Source of the DNA: Dyella humicola
Lineage (GTDB): Bacteria; Pseudomonadota; Gammaproteobacteria; Xanthomonadales; Rhodanobacteraceae
Assembly (NCBI RefSeq): GCF_026283945.1
Contig: NZ_JAPDPC010000001.1
Location: forward strand, 2,108,001-2,172,000
Direction of reading: 5' to 3'
DNA: 64,000 bases
Below, piece by piece: positions 18,463 through 28,584 of the stretch (positions are counted from its first letter, which is position 1; the number at the start of each line of letters is the position of its first letter). The translations under genes and the position numbers were made by a program. The notes below the pieces were generated by a model, which was given only the letters and a program-made list of their open reading frames with translations, searched no databases and was not told where the DNA came from.

Positions 18463-19239
18463 ATGAAAATCGTAATCATCGGCGGTACCGGACTCATCGG
18501 CAGCAAGGTCGCCGAGCGCCTGCGCAAGCGCGGCCATGAAGTCATTCCCGCGGCGCCGTCGACCGGCGTCAACGCCCTCACCGGCGAAGGCCTGGACGAG
18601 GCGATGGCGGGCACGGACATCGTGGTGGACCTGGCCAACTCGCCCTCCTTCGAGGACAAGGCTGTGCTGGACTTTTTCGAGACGTCGGGACGCAACCTGG
18701 TCACCGCGGAGAAGAAGGCCGGCGTGGAGCACCATGTAGCCTTGTCGGTGGTGGGCACCGGTCGTCCTGCTTTTGCGGCGAGCGGGTACATCCGCGCCAA
18801 GATGGCCCAGGAAAAGTTGATACGCGACGCCGGCATTCCGTACACCATTGTCCACTCGACCCAGTTCTACGAGTTCCTCAACGGCATCGCCGGAGACGGC
18901 GGTGCAGGGCAGGAGATCCGCATTTCCAGCGGGCTGATGCAGCCGATCGCCTCAGACGACGTCGCTGATGCGGTCACCGATGTCACGCTCGCTCCGGCGG
19001 TCAACGGCATCATGGAAATTGCCGGTCCCGAGCAGGCGCCGATGGCGGAACTGGTCCAGCGCTTCCTCACCGCCATCGGGGATCCACGCAAGGTGGTCGC
19101 GGACGCGAAGGCGGCTTACTTCGGCGCCGTGCTGGAGCCGGATACGTTGCTGCCGGGCAAGGGCGCGCGGTTGGGCAAGCAGGACTTCCAAACCTGGTTC
19201 GCCCGTTCGCCGTTTGCCGGGCACGGTACGGCGAAGTGA
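18463..19239 (+). CDS. NAD(P)-binding oxidoreductase, atypical SDR (NmrA-like)
   Basis: This 258-residue protein starts with a Rossmann motif (IGGTGLIGSKVAERLRKRG) and continues as an atypical short-chain dehydrogenase, with VVGTGRP, the YIRAKMAQEKLIRDAG helix and IVHSTQFYEFL. It lacks the classical Tyr-x3-Lys catalytic pair, as do NmrA/HSCARG-like sensors and quinone reductases. The ATG at 18463 is preceded by AGAGGT. It ends in a GTGA overlap with the GST gene, suggesting coupled expression of a redox-detoxification pair. Confidence 0.88.
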   Translation: MKIVIIGGTGLIGSKVAERLRKRGHEVIPAAPSTGVNALTGEGLDEAMAGTDIVVDLANSPSFEDKAVLDFFETSGRNLVTAEKKAGVEHHVALSVVGTGRPAFAASGYIRAKMAQEKLIRDAGIPYTIVHSTQFYEFLNGIAGDGGAGQEIRISSGLMQPIASDDVADAVTDVTLAPAVNGIMEIAGPEQAPMAELVQRFLTAIGDPRKVVADAKAAYFGAVLEPDTLLPGKGARLGKQDFQTWFARSPFAGHGTAK

Positions 19240-19853
19240 AGCTGTACTACCTGCCGGGCGCCTGCACGTTAGCCGGGCACATCGTGCTCGAATGGATCGG
19301 CGCACCCTACGAAGCGGTCAGGCTTGGCCACGACAGCCTCAAGACATCGGCCCGCCAGGCCCAGCCCGGCGGCTTAGCCGTGCCGATGCTGGAACACACC
19401 GACTTCGCGCTTACGGAGAACATGGCGATGCTCGGCTACCTCGCTGACTTGCATCCCGAAACGGGCTTGCTCGGCGATGGCACGCCACGCGCACGCGCCG
19501 AGATCATGGGTTGGCTGGGGTTCCTTTGCGCGGATGTGCACATGGCGTTCCTGCCGATCTTCAAGGCATCGCTTTTTCTCAAGGAGGAAACCCTGGCCGG
19601 GGCGCTGGCGGAAAACGCCCGTGAGCACGTCCGCACGCAGCTGGAGCAACTCGATGCACGCCTGGATGGCCGTGACTGGCTGGCCGGAACGCGCTCGGTG
19701 GCCGATGCGTACCTGTTCGTGATCCTGCGCTGGGCCGTAGGCATGGACATCGGCCTGTATGGCCTGGATCACCTGATGCGTTTTGCCCGTCGCATGGAGG
19801 CCGACCCTGCCGTGCAGGCTGCGCTGTTCGCCGAAGAGGGCATTCCTGCCTGA
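19236..19853 (+). CDS. Glutathione S-transferase family protein
   Basis: This 205-residue protein starts with GTG inside the stop codon of the preceding gene (GTGA). It has the N-terminal thioredoxin-like GST domain (KLYYLPGACTLAGHIVLEW, and TENMAMLGYLADLHP with the glutathione gamma-glutamyl contact). The C-terminal helical domain contains GRDWLAGTRSVADAYLFVI. The sequence resembles beta-class bacterial GSTs, in which the active-site cysteine aligns with the C in PGAC. It probably conjugates or isomerises electrophiles. Confidence 0.9.
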   Translation: MKLYYLPGACTLAGHIVLEWIGAPYEAVRLGHDSLKTSARQAQPGGLAVPMLEHTDFALTENMAMLGYLADLHPETGLLGDGTPRARAEIMGWLGFLCADVHMAFLPIFKASLFLKEETLAGALAENAREHVRTQLEQLDARLDGRDWLAGTRSVADAYLFVILRWAVGMDIGLYGLDHLMRFARRMEADPAVQAALFAEEGIPA

Positions 19854-19934
19854 AGTGGACCCGGCTGCGTTCCCGCCGGCAGGCCATGGCACCGGCCTGC
19901 CGCTGCATAAGACGTGCCGGACCCTTCACTTATT

Positions 19935-19955
19935 CTGTGCTAAATTTTTGCACAG
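19935..19955. promoter_or_regulatory. Inverted repeat upstream of the formate dehydrogenase operon
   Basis: CTGTGC (19935-19940) and GCACAG (19950-19955) form a perfect 6-bp inverted repeat around a T-rich 9-base spacer, about 100 bases before the alpha-subunit start. The symmetry suggests a regulator site, but it fits neither the FNR (TTGAT-N4-ATCAA) nor the CRP consensus. Confidence 0.3.
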
Positions 19956-20056
19956 GCAACGGGCTCAACCCCGTCGCTTTCAAGGAGATTTTCGAGCCAC
20001 GTCCACCCCCTTCCACCGGGCGGTATGTCTAGCCAAATTTCCCGGGAGCGCAAGCG

Positions 20057-23000
20057 ATGCCACTCACTCGCCGAGAGTTCATCAAGTTCACCGGTCTGGC
20101 CCTGGCAGCGTCAAGCCTCGGCATGCTTGGCTTCGGGGAGTCGGGGGAGGCGCAAGCCGCCGCTGTGCGACCCTTCAAGCTCACCCGCGCGACCGAAACG
20201 CGCAACACCTGCACGTACTGCTCGGTCGCCTGCGGCATTCTGATCTACAGCATGGGCGACCGTGCCAAGAATGCGCGCTCCAACATCATCCATATCGAAG
20301 GTGATCCGGACCATCCGGTGAACCGTGGCACCCTGTGTCCGAAGGGATCGGCCCTGCTCGACGTGGTGCATGCGCCGACGCGACTGAGGGTGCCGCGCTA
20401 TCGGCCACCGGGCGGCACCGAGTTCAAGGACGTTTCCTGGGACTACGCGCTGGATCGGATCGCCCGGCTGATGAAGGACGATCGCGACAAGAACTTCATC
20501 GCGAAGAACGCTGCCGGCACCACCGTCAACCGCTGGACCACCGTCGGCATGCTGGCGGCCTCGGCATCATCCAGTGAGACCTCGTACCTCACCTGGAAGG
20601 CGGTGCGCTCCCTTGGCATGGTGGTGTTCGACAACCAGGCGCGCGTCTGACACGGACCGACGGTGGCCAGTCTGGCCCCATCATTCGGTCGCGGTGCGAT
20701 GACCAACACCTGGCAGGACATCAAGAACGCCAATGTCGTCATCGTCATGGGAGGCAACGCAGCCGAAGCGCATCCCTGCGGTTTCAAATGGGTGATCGAG
20801 GCAAAGATCGAGAACGGCGCCAAGCTCGTCGTAGTCGACCCGCGCTTCACGCGCACGGCGTCGGTGGCGGACTACTACGCCCCCATTCGCCCAGGCACCG
20901 ACATTGCGTTCCTTAGCGGCGTCATTCGTTATCTGCTGGAGAAGGACGCCATCCAGCATGAGTATGTGCACGCGTACACCAACGCCAGCCTGATCGTGAA
21001 GGATGGCTTCACGTTCCAGGACGGCCTGTTCAGCGGCTACAACGAGGACACCCACAGCTACGACAAGTCGACCTGGGACTACGAACTGGACAAGGACGGC
21101 TTTGCTCAGTTCGACGATACCTGGCAGGACCCACGATGCGTCATCAACCTGCTCAAGCATCACGTATCGCGCTACACGCCGGAGATGGTCTCGCGCATTT
21201 GCGGCACGCCACAGGACAAATTCCTGCATGTGTGTGAGTTGATCGCGAGCACGGCTGCGCCGGATAAGGCCATGACCAGCCTGTTTGCGCTGGGTTGGAC
21301 GCAACACTCGGTGGGCGCGCAGAACATCCGCAACATGGCGATGATCCAGCTGCTGCTCGGCAATATCGGCGTGGCGGGCGGCGGCATGAATGCCTTGCGC
21401 GGACACTCCAACATCCAGGGCTTGACCGACGTCGGCCTGCTTTCCAACCAGATGCCGGGCTACATGAACCTGCCCACCGACAAGGAAACCGACTTCGACA
21501 TTTACATGTCGACCAGGCAGTTCAAGCCGTTGCGTCCGGGCCAGATCAGTTTTTACCAGAACACCCGCAAGCTCTTCGTGAGCCTGATGAAGGCGCTGTA
21601 TGGCGATGCCGCCACGCAGGACACCAATTGGGCCTACGACTGGTTGCCCAAGCTCGACATACCGTTGTACGACATCATCAAGGCGTTCGAGATGATGAAC
21701 AACGACCAGATGACCGGCTACATCTGCCAAGGCTTCAATCCGCTGCAGGCGTTCCCGGATCGCGGCAAGATCCGCCGCGGCCTGAGCAAGCTGAAGTTCC
21801 TGGTCACCATGGATCCGCTCGATACGGAGACCTCGCGTTTCTGGCAGGACTTCGGTCCGCAGAACCCGGCCAATTCCGCCGAAATCCAGACCGAAGTATT
21901 CCAGCTGCCCACCACCTGCTTCGCCGAAGAGAACGGCTCGCTGGTCAATTCGGCGCGCTGGCTGCAATGGCACTGGAAGGCCGCGGATGCGCCCGGCATT
22001 GCCATGTCCGACATCTGGATCATGAGCGGCATCTTCCATCGCTTGCGCGAGTTGTATCGCAAGGAAGGCGGCGCCTTCCCTGATCCCATTCTCAACCTCA
22101 CCTGGAAGTACACCGACCCCATCAGCCCCGATCCGGAAGACCTGGCCAAGGAAATGAATGGCCGCGCGCTGGCCGATCTCACCGATGCGGCCACCGGCGC
22201 GGTGACCAAGGCCGGCACGCTGCTGGATGGCTTTGCGCAATTGCGTGACGACGGCACCACCTCATCCGGCTGCTGGATTTTCGCCGGCTCGTTCACCGAG
22301 AAGGGCAACCAGATGGCTCGCCGCGATGCCACCGATCCACGCGAACAAGGCATCGCCCCGAACTGGGCGTGGGCATGGCCGGCCAACCGTCGCATCCTGT
22401 ACAACCGCGCCAGCGCCGATCCGGCTGGCAAGCCGTGGAATCCGGCCAAACCGGTCATTTCGTGGAATGGCACGCGCTGGGTGGGCATCGACGTGCCCGA
22501 CTACACACCGACGTTGGACCCGTCGGCGGGCGTCAGTCCGTTCATCATGAACGACGAGGGGCTGGGTCGCCTGTTCGCTCGCAAGCTGATGGCCGAAGGG
22601 CCGTTCCCGGAACACTACGAGCCGATGGAATCGCCGGTGGCAAACGTGCTGCATCCGAAGGTGCAGAACAATCCGGTTGCCCGCGTATTTGCGAATGATC
22701 GTGCCGCGTTTGGCAGTCCAAAGGACTTCCCGTATGTGGCGACCACCTACCGCCTCACCGAGCACTTCCACTTCTGGACCAAGCATGCGCTGATCAACGC
22801 GATCCTGCAGCCGGAGGAGTTCGTGGAGATCGGTGAGGTCCTGGCCAAGGAGAAAGGCATCGCGCAGGGCGGTTGGGTAAAGGTGTCGTCCCATCGCGGC
22901 CACGTGGTGTGCAAGGCTTATGTGACCAAGCGCATCAAGCCGCTCACGGTCGACGGCAAGCCAACCCATGTGATCGGCGTGCCGTTGCACTGGGGCTTCA

Positions 23001-23131
23001 CTGGGCAAGCAAGAAAGGGCTATGGCGCCAACACGCTGACGCCGTCTGTCGGCGATGCCAACACGCAGACACCCGAGTTCAAGGCGTTCCTGGTCAACAT
23101 CGAGAAGACCAGCGCACCGGTCGCAGCCTGA
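20057..23131 (+). CDS. fdnG: Formate dehydrogenase major (alpha) subunit, selenocysteine-containing
   Basis: The gene reads through an in-frame TGA (20648-20650) as selenocysteine, giving 1024 residues. The N-terminus has a twin-arginine signal ([10 protein letters not shown]), then a 4Fe-4S motif C52-x2-C55-x3-C59 with C94 in LCPKG. Sec198 is followed by His199, the catalytic pair of E. coli FdnG (Sec196-His197). Molybdopterin-guanine-dinucleotide-binding motifs continue to the C-terminus (RYGLTEHF-like region near residue 900). The enzyme oxidises formate in the periplasm and passes electrons through the beta and gamma subunits to quinone. A SECIS hairpin follows the TGA directly. An annotation treating the TGA as a stop would split this into 197- and about 820-residue pieces. 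Confidence 0.97.
20648..20690 (+). promoter_or_regulatory. UGA-Sec codon and bacterial SECIS element
   Basis: Directly after the TGA, GACCGA (20655-20660) pairs perfectly with TCGGTC (20685-20690). An upper helix GGCCA (20665-20669) pairs with TGGCC (20673-20677) around a GTC apical loop. Position, size and the AGUCU loop region match the E. coli fdnG SECIS that SelB recognises. Confidence 0.9.
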
Positions 23132-23141
23132 GGAAGCCGAC

Positions 23142-24059
23142 ATGTCAGACCTGCAATCGCAAGACCTGGTGCGGCGTTCCGCATCGACCATGACGCCTCC
23201 CTCGGTGCGCAGTCACGTGGAGCAAGTCGCCAAGCTGATCGACGTCAGCCGCTGTATCGGCTGCAAGGCCTGCCAGGCGGCGTGCATGGAGTGGAACGAC
23301 CTGCGACCGGAAATCGGTTACTTCGAAGGGTCGTACGAGAATCCGATGGACCTGGATCCAAGCGTGTGGACCTTGATGAAATTCGCCGAGTACGAGAACG
23401 AACAGGGCAACCTCGAGTGGCTGATCCGCAAAGATGGCTGCATGCACTGCGAGGACCCGGGTTGCCTGAAGGCCTGTCCGGCTCCTGGTGCGATCGTGCA
23501 GTACGCCAACGGCATCGTCGATTTCATCAGCGACAAGTGCATCGGCTGCGGCTACTGCGTGAAGGGCTGCCCGTTCGATATCCCGCGCATCAGCAAGCAA
23601 GACCACAAGGCGTACAAATGCACGCTTTGTTCCGACCGCGTGGCGGTCGGGCAGGAGCCCGCCTGTGTCAAGGCCTGTCCTACCGGCGCGATCATGTTCG
23701 GCGCCAAGACGACCATGCAGGAGTGGGCAGGGGAACGCATCGTTGACCTGAAATCCCGTGGCTTCGAACAAGCCGGGCTATACGACCCGCCGGCAGTCGG
23801 CGGCACGCATGTGATGTATGTGTTGCATCACGCGGACCGGCCATCGTTGTACTCGGGTTTGCCCGATCACCCGCGGATAAGTCCGGTGGTCGAAGCGTGG
23901 AAGGGCATCCTCAAGCCGCTGGCCCTGATTGGCGTCGGGCTCGCGGCCGTCGTCGGCTTCTTCCACTTGATCGTCGAAGGTCCGAACGAAGTCACCGACG
24001 AGGACGAGGCCGAGGGCGAGCGCGTGCTGCGCGAATCGGAAACGGAGAAGCCATCATGA
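23142..24059 (+). CDS. fdnH: Formate dehydrogenase iron-sulfur (beta) subunit
   Basis: This 305-residue protein carries four 4Fe-4S cysteine motifs: [40 protein letters not shown] and [22 protein letters not shown] single C-terminal membrane helix ([19 protein letters not shown]) anchors it with the gamma subunit. It relays electrons from the alpha subunit to the cytochrome b. It has no signal of its own and should be exported with the alpha subunit by Tat. The ATG at 23142, after a GAGGAAG site, is the proper start. It overlaps the gamma gene by ATGA. Confidence 0.96.
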   Translation: MSDLQSQDLVRRSASTMTPPSVRSHVEQVAKLIDVSRCIGCKACQAACMEWNDLRPEIGYFEGSYENPMDLDPSVWTLMKFAEYENEQGNLEWLIRKDGCMHCEDPGCLKACPAPGAIVQYANGIVDFISDKCIGCGYCVKGCPFDIPRISKQDHKAYKCTLCSDRVAVGQEPACVKACPTGAIMFGAKTTMQEWAGERIVDLKSRGFEQAGLYDPPAVGGTHVMYVLHHADRPSLYSGLPDHPRISPVVEAWKGILKPLALIGVGLAAVVGFFHLIVEGPNEVTDEDEAEGERVLRESETEKPS

Positions 24060-24715
24060 GCCGGCCGAAGAACGTCATCGTCCGCTACACCGCGGCAAAC
24101 CGGGTCAACCACTGGATCACCGCAATCTGCTTCGTGTTGCTGGTGCTGTCGGGTCTGGCGATGTTCCATCCGATGATGTTCTTCCTGTCCGGCCTGTTCG
24201 GTGGCGGGCAATGGATGCGCGCGGCACATCCATGGATCGGCATCGTGTTGCTGATCAGTTATCTGTGCCTGATCGTGCAGTTCTGGCGCGAGAACCTCGT
24301 GCACCGGGACGACATCGAGTGGCTGAAACAAGCCCGCTTCGTCGTGTCCAATCAGGAGGAACTCGCCCCGCCGACCGGCCGCAACAACGCCGGCCAGAAG
24401 CTCGTGTTCTGGTCGATGGCGCTGCTCATTCCCGTGCTGTTCTTCACCGGCCTGCTGATCTGGGAAGTGTATTTCGGCGAAGCGACCTCCATTCCGGTGC
24501 AGCGTGCGGCAGTGCTGATCCACAGCCTCGCGGCGATCGCGGCCATCCTTGTCTGGATCGTGCATGTATTCGCGGCGATCTGGGTCCGCGATTCGGTGCG
24601 CGCCATGACGCAGGGCTATGTGACGCCGGGATGGGCCTGGCGCCATCACCGCAAATGGCTGTGGGAACTGGCGTCCGGCCAGCACGAGAAAAGCAACGAC
24701 AGGAAGCGTCCGTGA
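24056..24715 (+). CDS. fdnI: Formate dehydrogenase cytochrome b556 (gamma) subunit
   Basis: This 219-residue membrane protein has four hydrophobic helices. Histidines fit diheme b ligation: NHWITAICF in helix 1, [14 protein letters not shown] in helix 2, [11 protein letters not shown] and VHVFAAIWV in the later helices. It takes electrons from the beta subunit to the quinone pool on the cytoplasmic side. It starts inside the beta stop codon (ATGA) and ends in a GTGA overlap with fdhE, so all four genes are translationally linked. Confidence 0.95.
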   Translation: MSRPKNVIVRYTAANRVNHWITAICFVLLVLSGLAMFHPMMFFLSGLFGGGQWMRAAHPWIGIVLLISYLCLIVQFWRENLVHRDDIEWLKQARFVVSNQEELAPPTGRNNAGQKLVFWSMALLIPVLFFTGLLIWEVYFGEATSIPVQRAAVLIHSLAAIAAILVWIVHVFAAIWVRDSVRAMTQGYVTPGWAWRHHRKWLWELASGQHEKSNDRKRP

Positions 24716-25641
24716 AGCAAGCCGAAGCACCACCCGACTCCAAATGGAGCGGGCCGGCCCACGCCGGCGTCAAGTCCCCCGATCCGATCCTGCTCGCCCA
24801 TCCGGCGCAACGCTTCGCGGCCACCGCGCAACGACTGGAGCAGCTCGCCACCGGGCATCCGATGAATGCCTGGCTGCGCTTCATGGCCCGGCTGGCGCAC
24901 GCTCAGCACGTCGTAGCATCGACGCTTGCCCCCGCCGCCGCGCTGAGCCCGGCTGTCGTGGCTCAAGCCGCCGAGGCGCGTCTGCCGCCGCTGGCGGCGG
25001 ATGGTCATCGTCGCGAAGCGAGCTGGCGCGAAGGACTCACCTTGCTGCTCGAGCATATCGACGGAAGCGAACTGCCACTCGCTGCGCGCGAGGCCATGGA
25101 GCAATTGCGGCGCAGCGAAGCTGTCACGCTGGACCAGCTGGCTGACGATTTCCTGCGCGGCGAGCTGGTCGCCACGGATGCAGGTGCCGCCGTCTATGTC
25201 GCCGCCGCCCTGCAGGTTTATTTCACCTGCTCAGCGGCGCGCCTCCGCGCCGAGGACTTACGGCTGCTCGAAGAGCGTGCGCTATGCCCCTGCTGCGGCT
25301 CACCGTCCGTATCCGGCCTGATCACGGCCACTGGCGTGATACCCGGCACGCGCTACCTGTATTGCTCGCTGTGCTCGACCGCGTGGAACCACGTGCGCGC
25401 CATGTGCATCACCTGCGGCGGCACGCGTCAGCTATTCCTGCAAGGCATCGAAGGCGATCCCGGCGTGATCAAGGCCGAGACCTGCGGCGACTGCCACACC
25501 TACGTCAAGCTGCTCTACCAGCTGCACGACATGCAGGTCGATCCGTATGCAGACGATCTCGCCTCGCTGGGCCTGGACATCCTGGTCGCCGAGGAGGGCT
25601 TCGCCCGGCACGCACCGAACCCGTTGCTGTTGATGGGATAG
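24712..25641 (+). CDS. fdhE: Formate dehydrogenase accessory protein FdhE
   Basis: This 309-residue protein starts with GTG at 24712, overlapping the gamma stop codon, and has the same length as E. coli FdhE. The C-terminal half carries the rubredoxin-like cysteine pairs CPCCG, CSLC, CITCG and CGDC, which bind iron. FdhE interacts with Tat-dependent formate dehydrogenases and is needed for their assembly before export. Its position as fourth gene of the fdn operon supports this role. FdhD, the sulfur-transfer factor also needed, is not in this window. Confidence 0.95.
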   Translation: MKQAEAPPDSKWSGPAHAGVKSPDPILLAHPAQRFAATAQRLEQLATGHPMNAWLRFMARLAHAQHVVASTLAPAAALSPAVVAQAAEARLPPLAADGHRREASWREGLTLLLEHIDGSELPLAAREAMEQLRRSEAVTLDQLADDFLRGELVATDAGAAVYVAAALQVYFTCSAARLRAEDLRLLEERALCPCCGSPSVSGLITATGVIPGTRYLYCSLCSTAWNHVRAMCITCGGTRQLFLQGIEGDPGVIKAETCGDCHTYVKLLYQLHDMQVDPYADDLASLGLDILVAEEGFARHAPNPLLLMG

Positions 25642-25717
25642 CGAAGCGGTGGCCGACTAGACACCGTCCAGCACGGCATCTGCCTTCATCGTCGTGAAAG
25701 TCGGCGTGAGCAGATCG

Positions 25718-26770
25718 TCAACGCATCCCCAGCCATGCGGCGAGCGCTCCGCCGAGGAGTCCACAGCCGAACACCGCTGCGGCCATCACCGCCAATGTCC
25801 GCACAGGAAACGAGCGCCCGAGCATGGCAAGCGACGGCAGGCTCACCGGCGGCAGGGTCATCAGCAACGCGGCGGCTGGTCCGCCTCCCATGCCCAACGC
25901 CAGCATCGCCTGCACGATCGGTACCTCGCCAGCCGTCGGAATGACGAACAGCATCCCGGCCAGTGCAAAGCCCGCGATCCAGAACCACTGATTATCGATC
26001 GCCGGTCCAATGTGAGGGAACATCCATGCGCGTATCGCGCCCAGCAGCAGCACGATCACGACGTATTCCGGAATCAGCCGCACCGTCATGCGTCCGAAGA
26101 TCCGCCCCCAGCGCTTGCCGACCTCGGCCGCTGAGCGCGGCTCGGGCTCCGTCGGCAGTAACTTGGTCGCCACCGGGGAACCCGGTTCCGTGATCCGGTT
26201 GGCCAAATAGCCCAGCCCAAACACCATTGGCACACCCAGCAGCATGCGCAGCAAGGTCCAGTGCCAGCCGAGCACAAAGCCGGTGAACACCAGGGTTGCA
26301 GGATTCAGCACCGTGTTGCCAAGCCAGAACGCGATCGCCGCCCCGGGCGCCGCCTGGTGTTGGCGCAATCCCACAACCACCGGTGCTGCGCAGCACGTGC
26401 ACATCATGCCGGGCATGGCCAGCAGGCCGCCGGCCAGCACGCCACCGAAGCCGCGGTTGCCCAGCACACGCTGCACCCAGTTCACCGGCAGCAAGGCCTG
26501 GATACCCGAACCCAGCAACAAGCCCAGGAGCATCGCCTGCCAGATCGCCTTGCCGTAGGCCAGCGCATAGCCAAGCGCAGCGCTCCAGGACGGCGCCGGC
26601 GCGCTCGCCTCCTCACCCATCAGGATCGAATGGCCAATGGAATGGTGTGCCGCGGCCACCAAGGCGCGTCCGTAGTACGGATACCACTTCACATAGAACA
26701 AGCCGGCGACCGCCAGCAGGACGAACACGGACACGCGCACAGTACGCGCTCTTTGCAAGGCGACGGCCAT
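25718..26770 (-). CDS. Permease of the DUF318/ArsP-like family
   Basis: This 350-residue membrane protein has about eight to ten hydrophobic segments. It shows the family pattern twice: GGLLAMPGMMCTCCAAPVVV with three close cysteines in the first half, and VIPTAGEVPIVQAMLALG in the second. Relatives include the organoarsenical exporter ArsP and YraQ-like permeases, where paired cysteines bind the substrate metalloid. It lies between fdhE and selA on the opposite strand, inside the selenocysteine cluster. A role in selenium compound transport is an attractive but unproven inference. The start at 26770 (MAVALQRARTV) is preferred; an upstream M is possible. Confidence 0.8.
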   Translation of the reverse strand: MAVALQRARTVRVSVFVLLAVAGLFYVKWYPYYGRALVAAAHHSIGHSILMGEEASAPAPSWSAALGYALAYGKAIWQAMLLGLLLGSGIQALLPVNWVQRVLGNRGFGGVLAGGLLAMPGMMCTCCAAPVVVGLRQHQAAPGAAIAFWLGNTVLNPATLVFTGFVLGWHWTLLRMLLGVPMVFGLGYLANRITEPGSPVATKLLPTEPEPRSAAEVGKRWGRIFGRMTVRLIPEYVVIVLLLGAIRAWMFPHIGPAIDNQWFWIAGFALAGMLFVIPTAGEVPIVQAMLALGMGGGPAAALLMTLPPVSLPSLAMLGRSFPVRTLAVMAAAVFGCGLLGGALAAWLGMR

Positions 26771-27150
26771 CGATCTTCCCCCACTAACAGTCCGGGACAT
26801 CACGGCCCTACAGGGCACGACATTGCCAACCGTATGCCGCAGGCCAGGTGCGCTGCGGAGGGGCAAGACCATAGAGCAACGGCGAACGCGATCGTAGCGC
26901 GGGGCATGCTACGGCCAGGGAGCAAAGTCGCTGTCGCTCGCGACCGCATGGTGTGAAACGTACGCCTGCGCGCAAGAAGCGTGGCCAGTGCCATGTGATG
27001 CTGATGTGTAGGCGAGCACTGCTCGCCATCGGGCATTCGCCATGGGCGTTCGCCTTGACCCAGGCTCAGTCGGCACCGCAGCATAGGGACTGCCGAGTCT
27101 TCGCCGCCGCGCTCTCGAATCTGGGCTAGGGTGTTCGGCGATGTCACTGG
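26771..27150. other. Divergent intergenic region upstream of selA
   Basis: This 380-base stretch holds no convincing gene. It contains a perfect hairpin, GGCGAGC (27011-27017), ACT, GCTCGCC (27021-27027). It also contains a small AGTCT-bearing loop at 27094-27103, about 50 bases before selA. Promoters for selA and the permease should lie here, but no clear -35/-10 pair can be named. Confidence 0.5.
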
Positions 27151-28584
27151 ATGAGCGCCATGGCCGAGTCCGAGGTTTCCTCCTTGCGTCGCTTGCCTGC
27201 GGTTGCCGCGGTGCTGGCGACGGCCGAAGCAGTCTTGCTGCAGCAACGCCATGGGCGTGTCCCCACGACCAGGGCCATACGTCAAGCCATCGACGAAGCG
27301 CGCCAGGCCTTGCGTGCGGGCTCGGTTGCAGCGCCCAGCGTCACCGAACTGGCGCAGCGTGCCCAGACTCTGTTGGAAGCACACACAGCGGGCCTTCGCC
27401 CACTGTTCAATCTCACCGGCACCGTGCTGCACACCAACCTCGGTCGCGCGGTGTTGGCCGAAGCTGCGATCGATGCGGCTGTCGCAGCGATGCGCCATGC
27501 GGTGGCGCTCGAATACGACCTGGACGATGGCGCGCGCGGAGAACGCGACGATCACCTGCGCGCCTTGCTTTGCGAATTGACCGGGGCGGAAGATGCCACC
27601 GTGGTGAACAACAATGCCGCGGCCGTGTTGCTTTGCCTCAATACGCTCGCGCTCGGGCGCGAGGCGGTGGTGTCGCGCGGCGAGCTGATCGAGATAGGCG
27701 GCGCCTTCCGCATGCCCGACATCATGGCGCGGGCCGGCGTACGCATGGTCGAAGTGGGCACCACCAATCGTACCCACGCAGCCGATTATCGTGATGCTCT
27801 CAATGAAGGCACCGGCCTCGTGCTCAAGGTGCATACCTCGAACTACCGTATCCAGGGCTTCACGGCGGACGTCGGCGCGCGCGAGCTGGCAGCGATTGCC
27901 GATGCTGCCGGTGTGCCGCTGCTGAACGATCTGGGCTCCGGCAGCCTCGTCGATCTGTCCCGCTACGGGCTTGCCAAGGAGCCCACCGTGCGCCAGGCCG
28001 TGGCCGAGGGCGCGCGGCTGGTGACCTTTTCCGGCGACAAGCTGCTGGGCGGCCCGCAGGCCGGCTTCATCGTGGGGGACCGCGCGCTGATCGCCCAAAT
28101 CAACCGCAATCCGCTGAAGCGCGCGCTGCGCGTGGACAAGCTGCGCCTGGCGGCCATCGAGGCCACGCTGAACTTGTACTGCGATCCTGATCGCCTTGCC
28201 GAACGGTTGCCCACCTTGCGCGTCCTGACTCGGGATAGGGATGACATCGAAGCGCAGGCGCACCGCCTGCAGCCGACCGTGGCCAAGCGACTTGGCGATG
28301 CCTTCGTGGTCGACGTCGGCGCGTGCTTCAGTCAGGTCGGCTCCGGCGCGTTGCCACTGGATACCCTTGCCAGCGCCGCGCTGCTGATCCGCCCGCGCGG
28401 CGGCCAGCGCGCGCTGGAACGGCTGGGCGCCACGTTGCGCGCGTTGCCGCGTCCGATCATCGGTCGCGTTGCCGATGGCGCTCTCTATCTGGATCTGCGT
28501 TGCCTGGCCGAAGCGGAAGAATCGCTGTTCCTGTCGGCCCTGTCCCAGCTCGACACGGACGGCCTGGCTGCGCGCGCCCCATGA
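27151..28584 (+). CDS. selA: L-seryl-tRNA(Sec) selenium transferase
   Basis: This 477-residue PLP enzyme converts seryl-tRNA-Sec to selenocysteyl-tRNA-Sec with selenophosphate. It shows the family motifs [15 protein letters not shown] near residue 90, [29 protein letters not shown], and the PLP lysine in [14 protein letters not shown]. The N-terminal helical domain that binds tRNA is complete, and length is close to E. coli SelA (463). An alternative ATG lies three codons in. The gene overlaps selB by ATGA, so the two are coupled. Confidence 0.97.
   Translation: MSAMAESEVSSLRRLPAVAAVLATAEAVLLQQRHGRVPTTRAIRQAIDEARQALRAGSVAAPSVTELAQRAQTLLEAHTAGLRPLFNLTGTVLHTNLGRAVLAEAAIDAAVAAMRHAVALEYDLDDGARGERDDHLRALLCELTGAEDATVVNNNAAAVLLCLNTLALGREAVVSRGELIEIGGAFRMPDIMARAGVRMVEVGTTNRTHAADYRDALNEGTGLVLKVHTSNYRIQGFTADVGARELAAIADAAGVPLLNDLGSGSLVDLSRYGLAKEPTVRQAVAEGARLVTFSGDKLLGGPQAGFIVGDRALIAQINRNPLKRALRVDKLRLAAIEATLNLYCDPDRLAERLPTLRVLTRDRDDIEAQAHRLQPTVAKRLGDAFVVDVGACFSQVGSGALPLDTLASAALLIRPRGGQRALERLGATLRALPRPIIGRVADGALYLDLRCLAEAEESLFLSALSQLDTDGLAARAP

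Noticed and set aside
19930-19960. A sigma-54 promoter upstream of the formate dehydrogenase operon
   Set aside because: TTGC is present, but the -24 GG element is not in the correct position.
20057-20650. A 197-codon formate dehydrogenase fragment ending at TGA, with a separate 822-codon gene after it
   Set aside because: The frame is continuous through the TGA, the position matches the selenocysteine of FdnG, and a SECIS hairpin follows, with sel genes nearby.
26800-28263. A 487-codon frame antisense to selA
   Set aside because: It is rich in His, Gln and Arg, as expected from the reverse of GC-rich coding sequence, and selA is certain.
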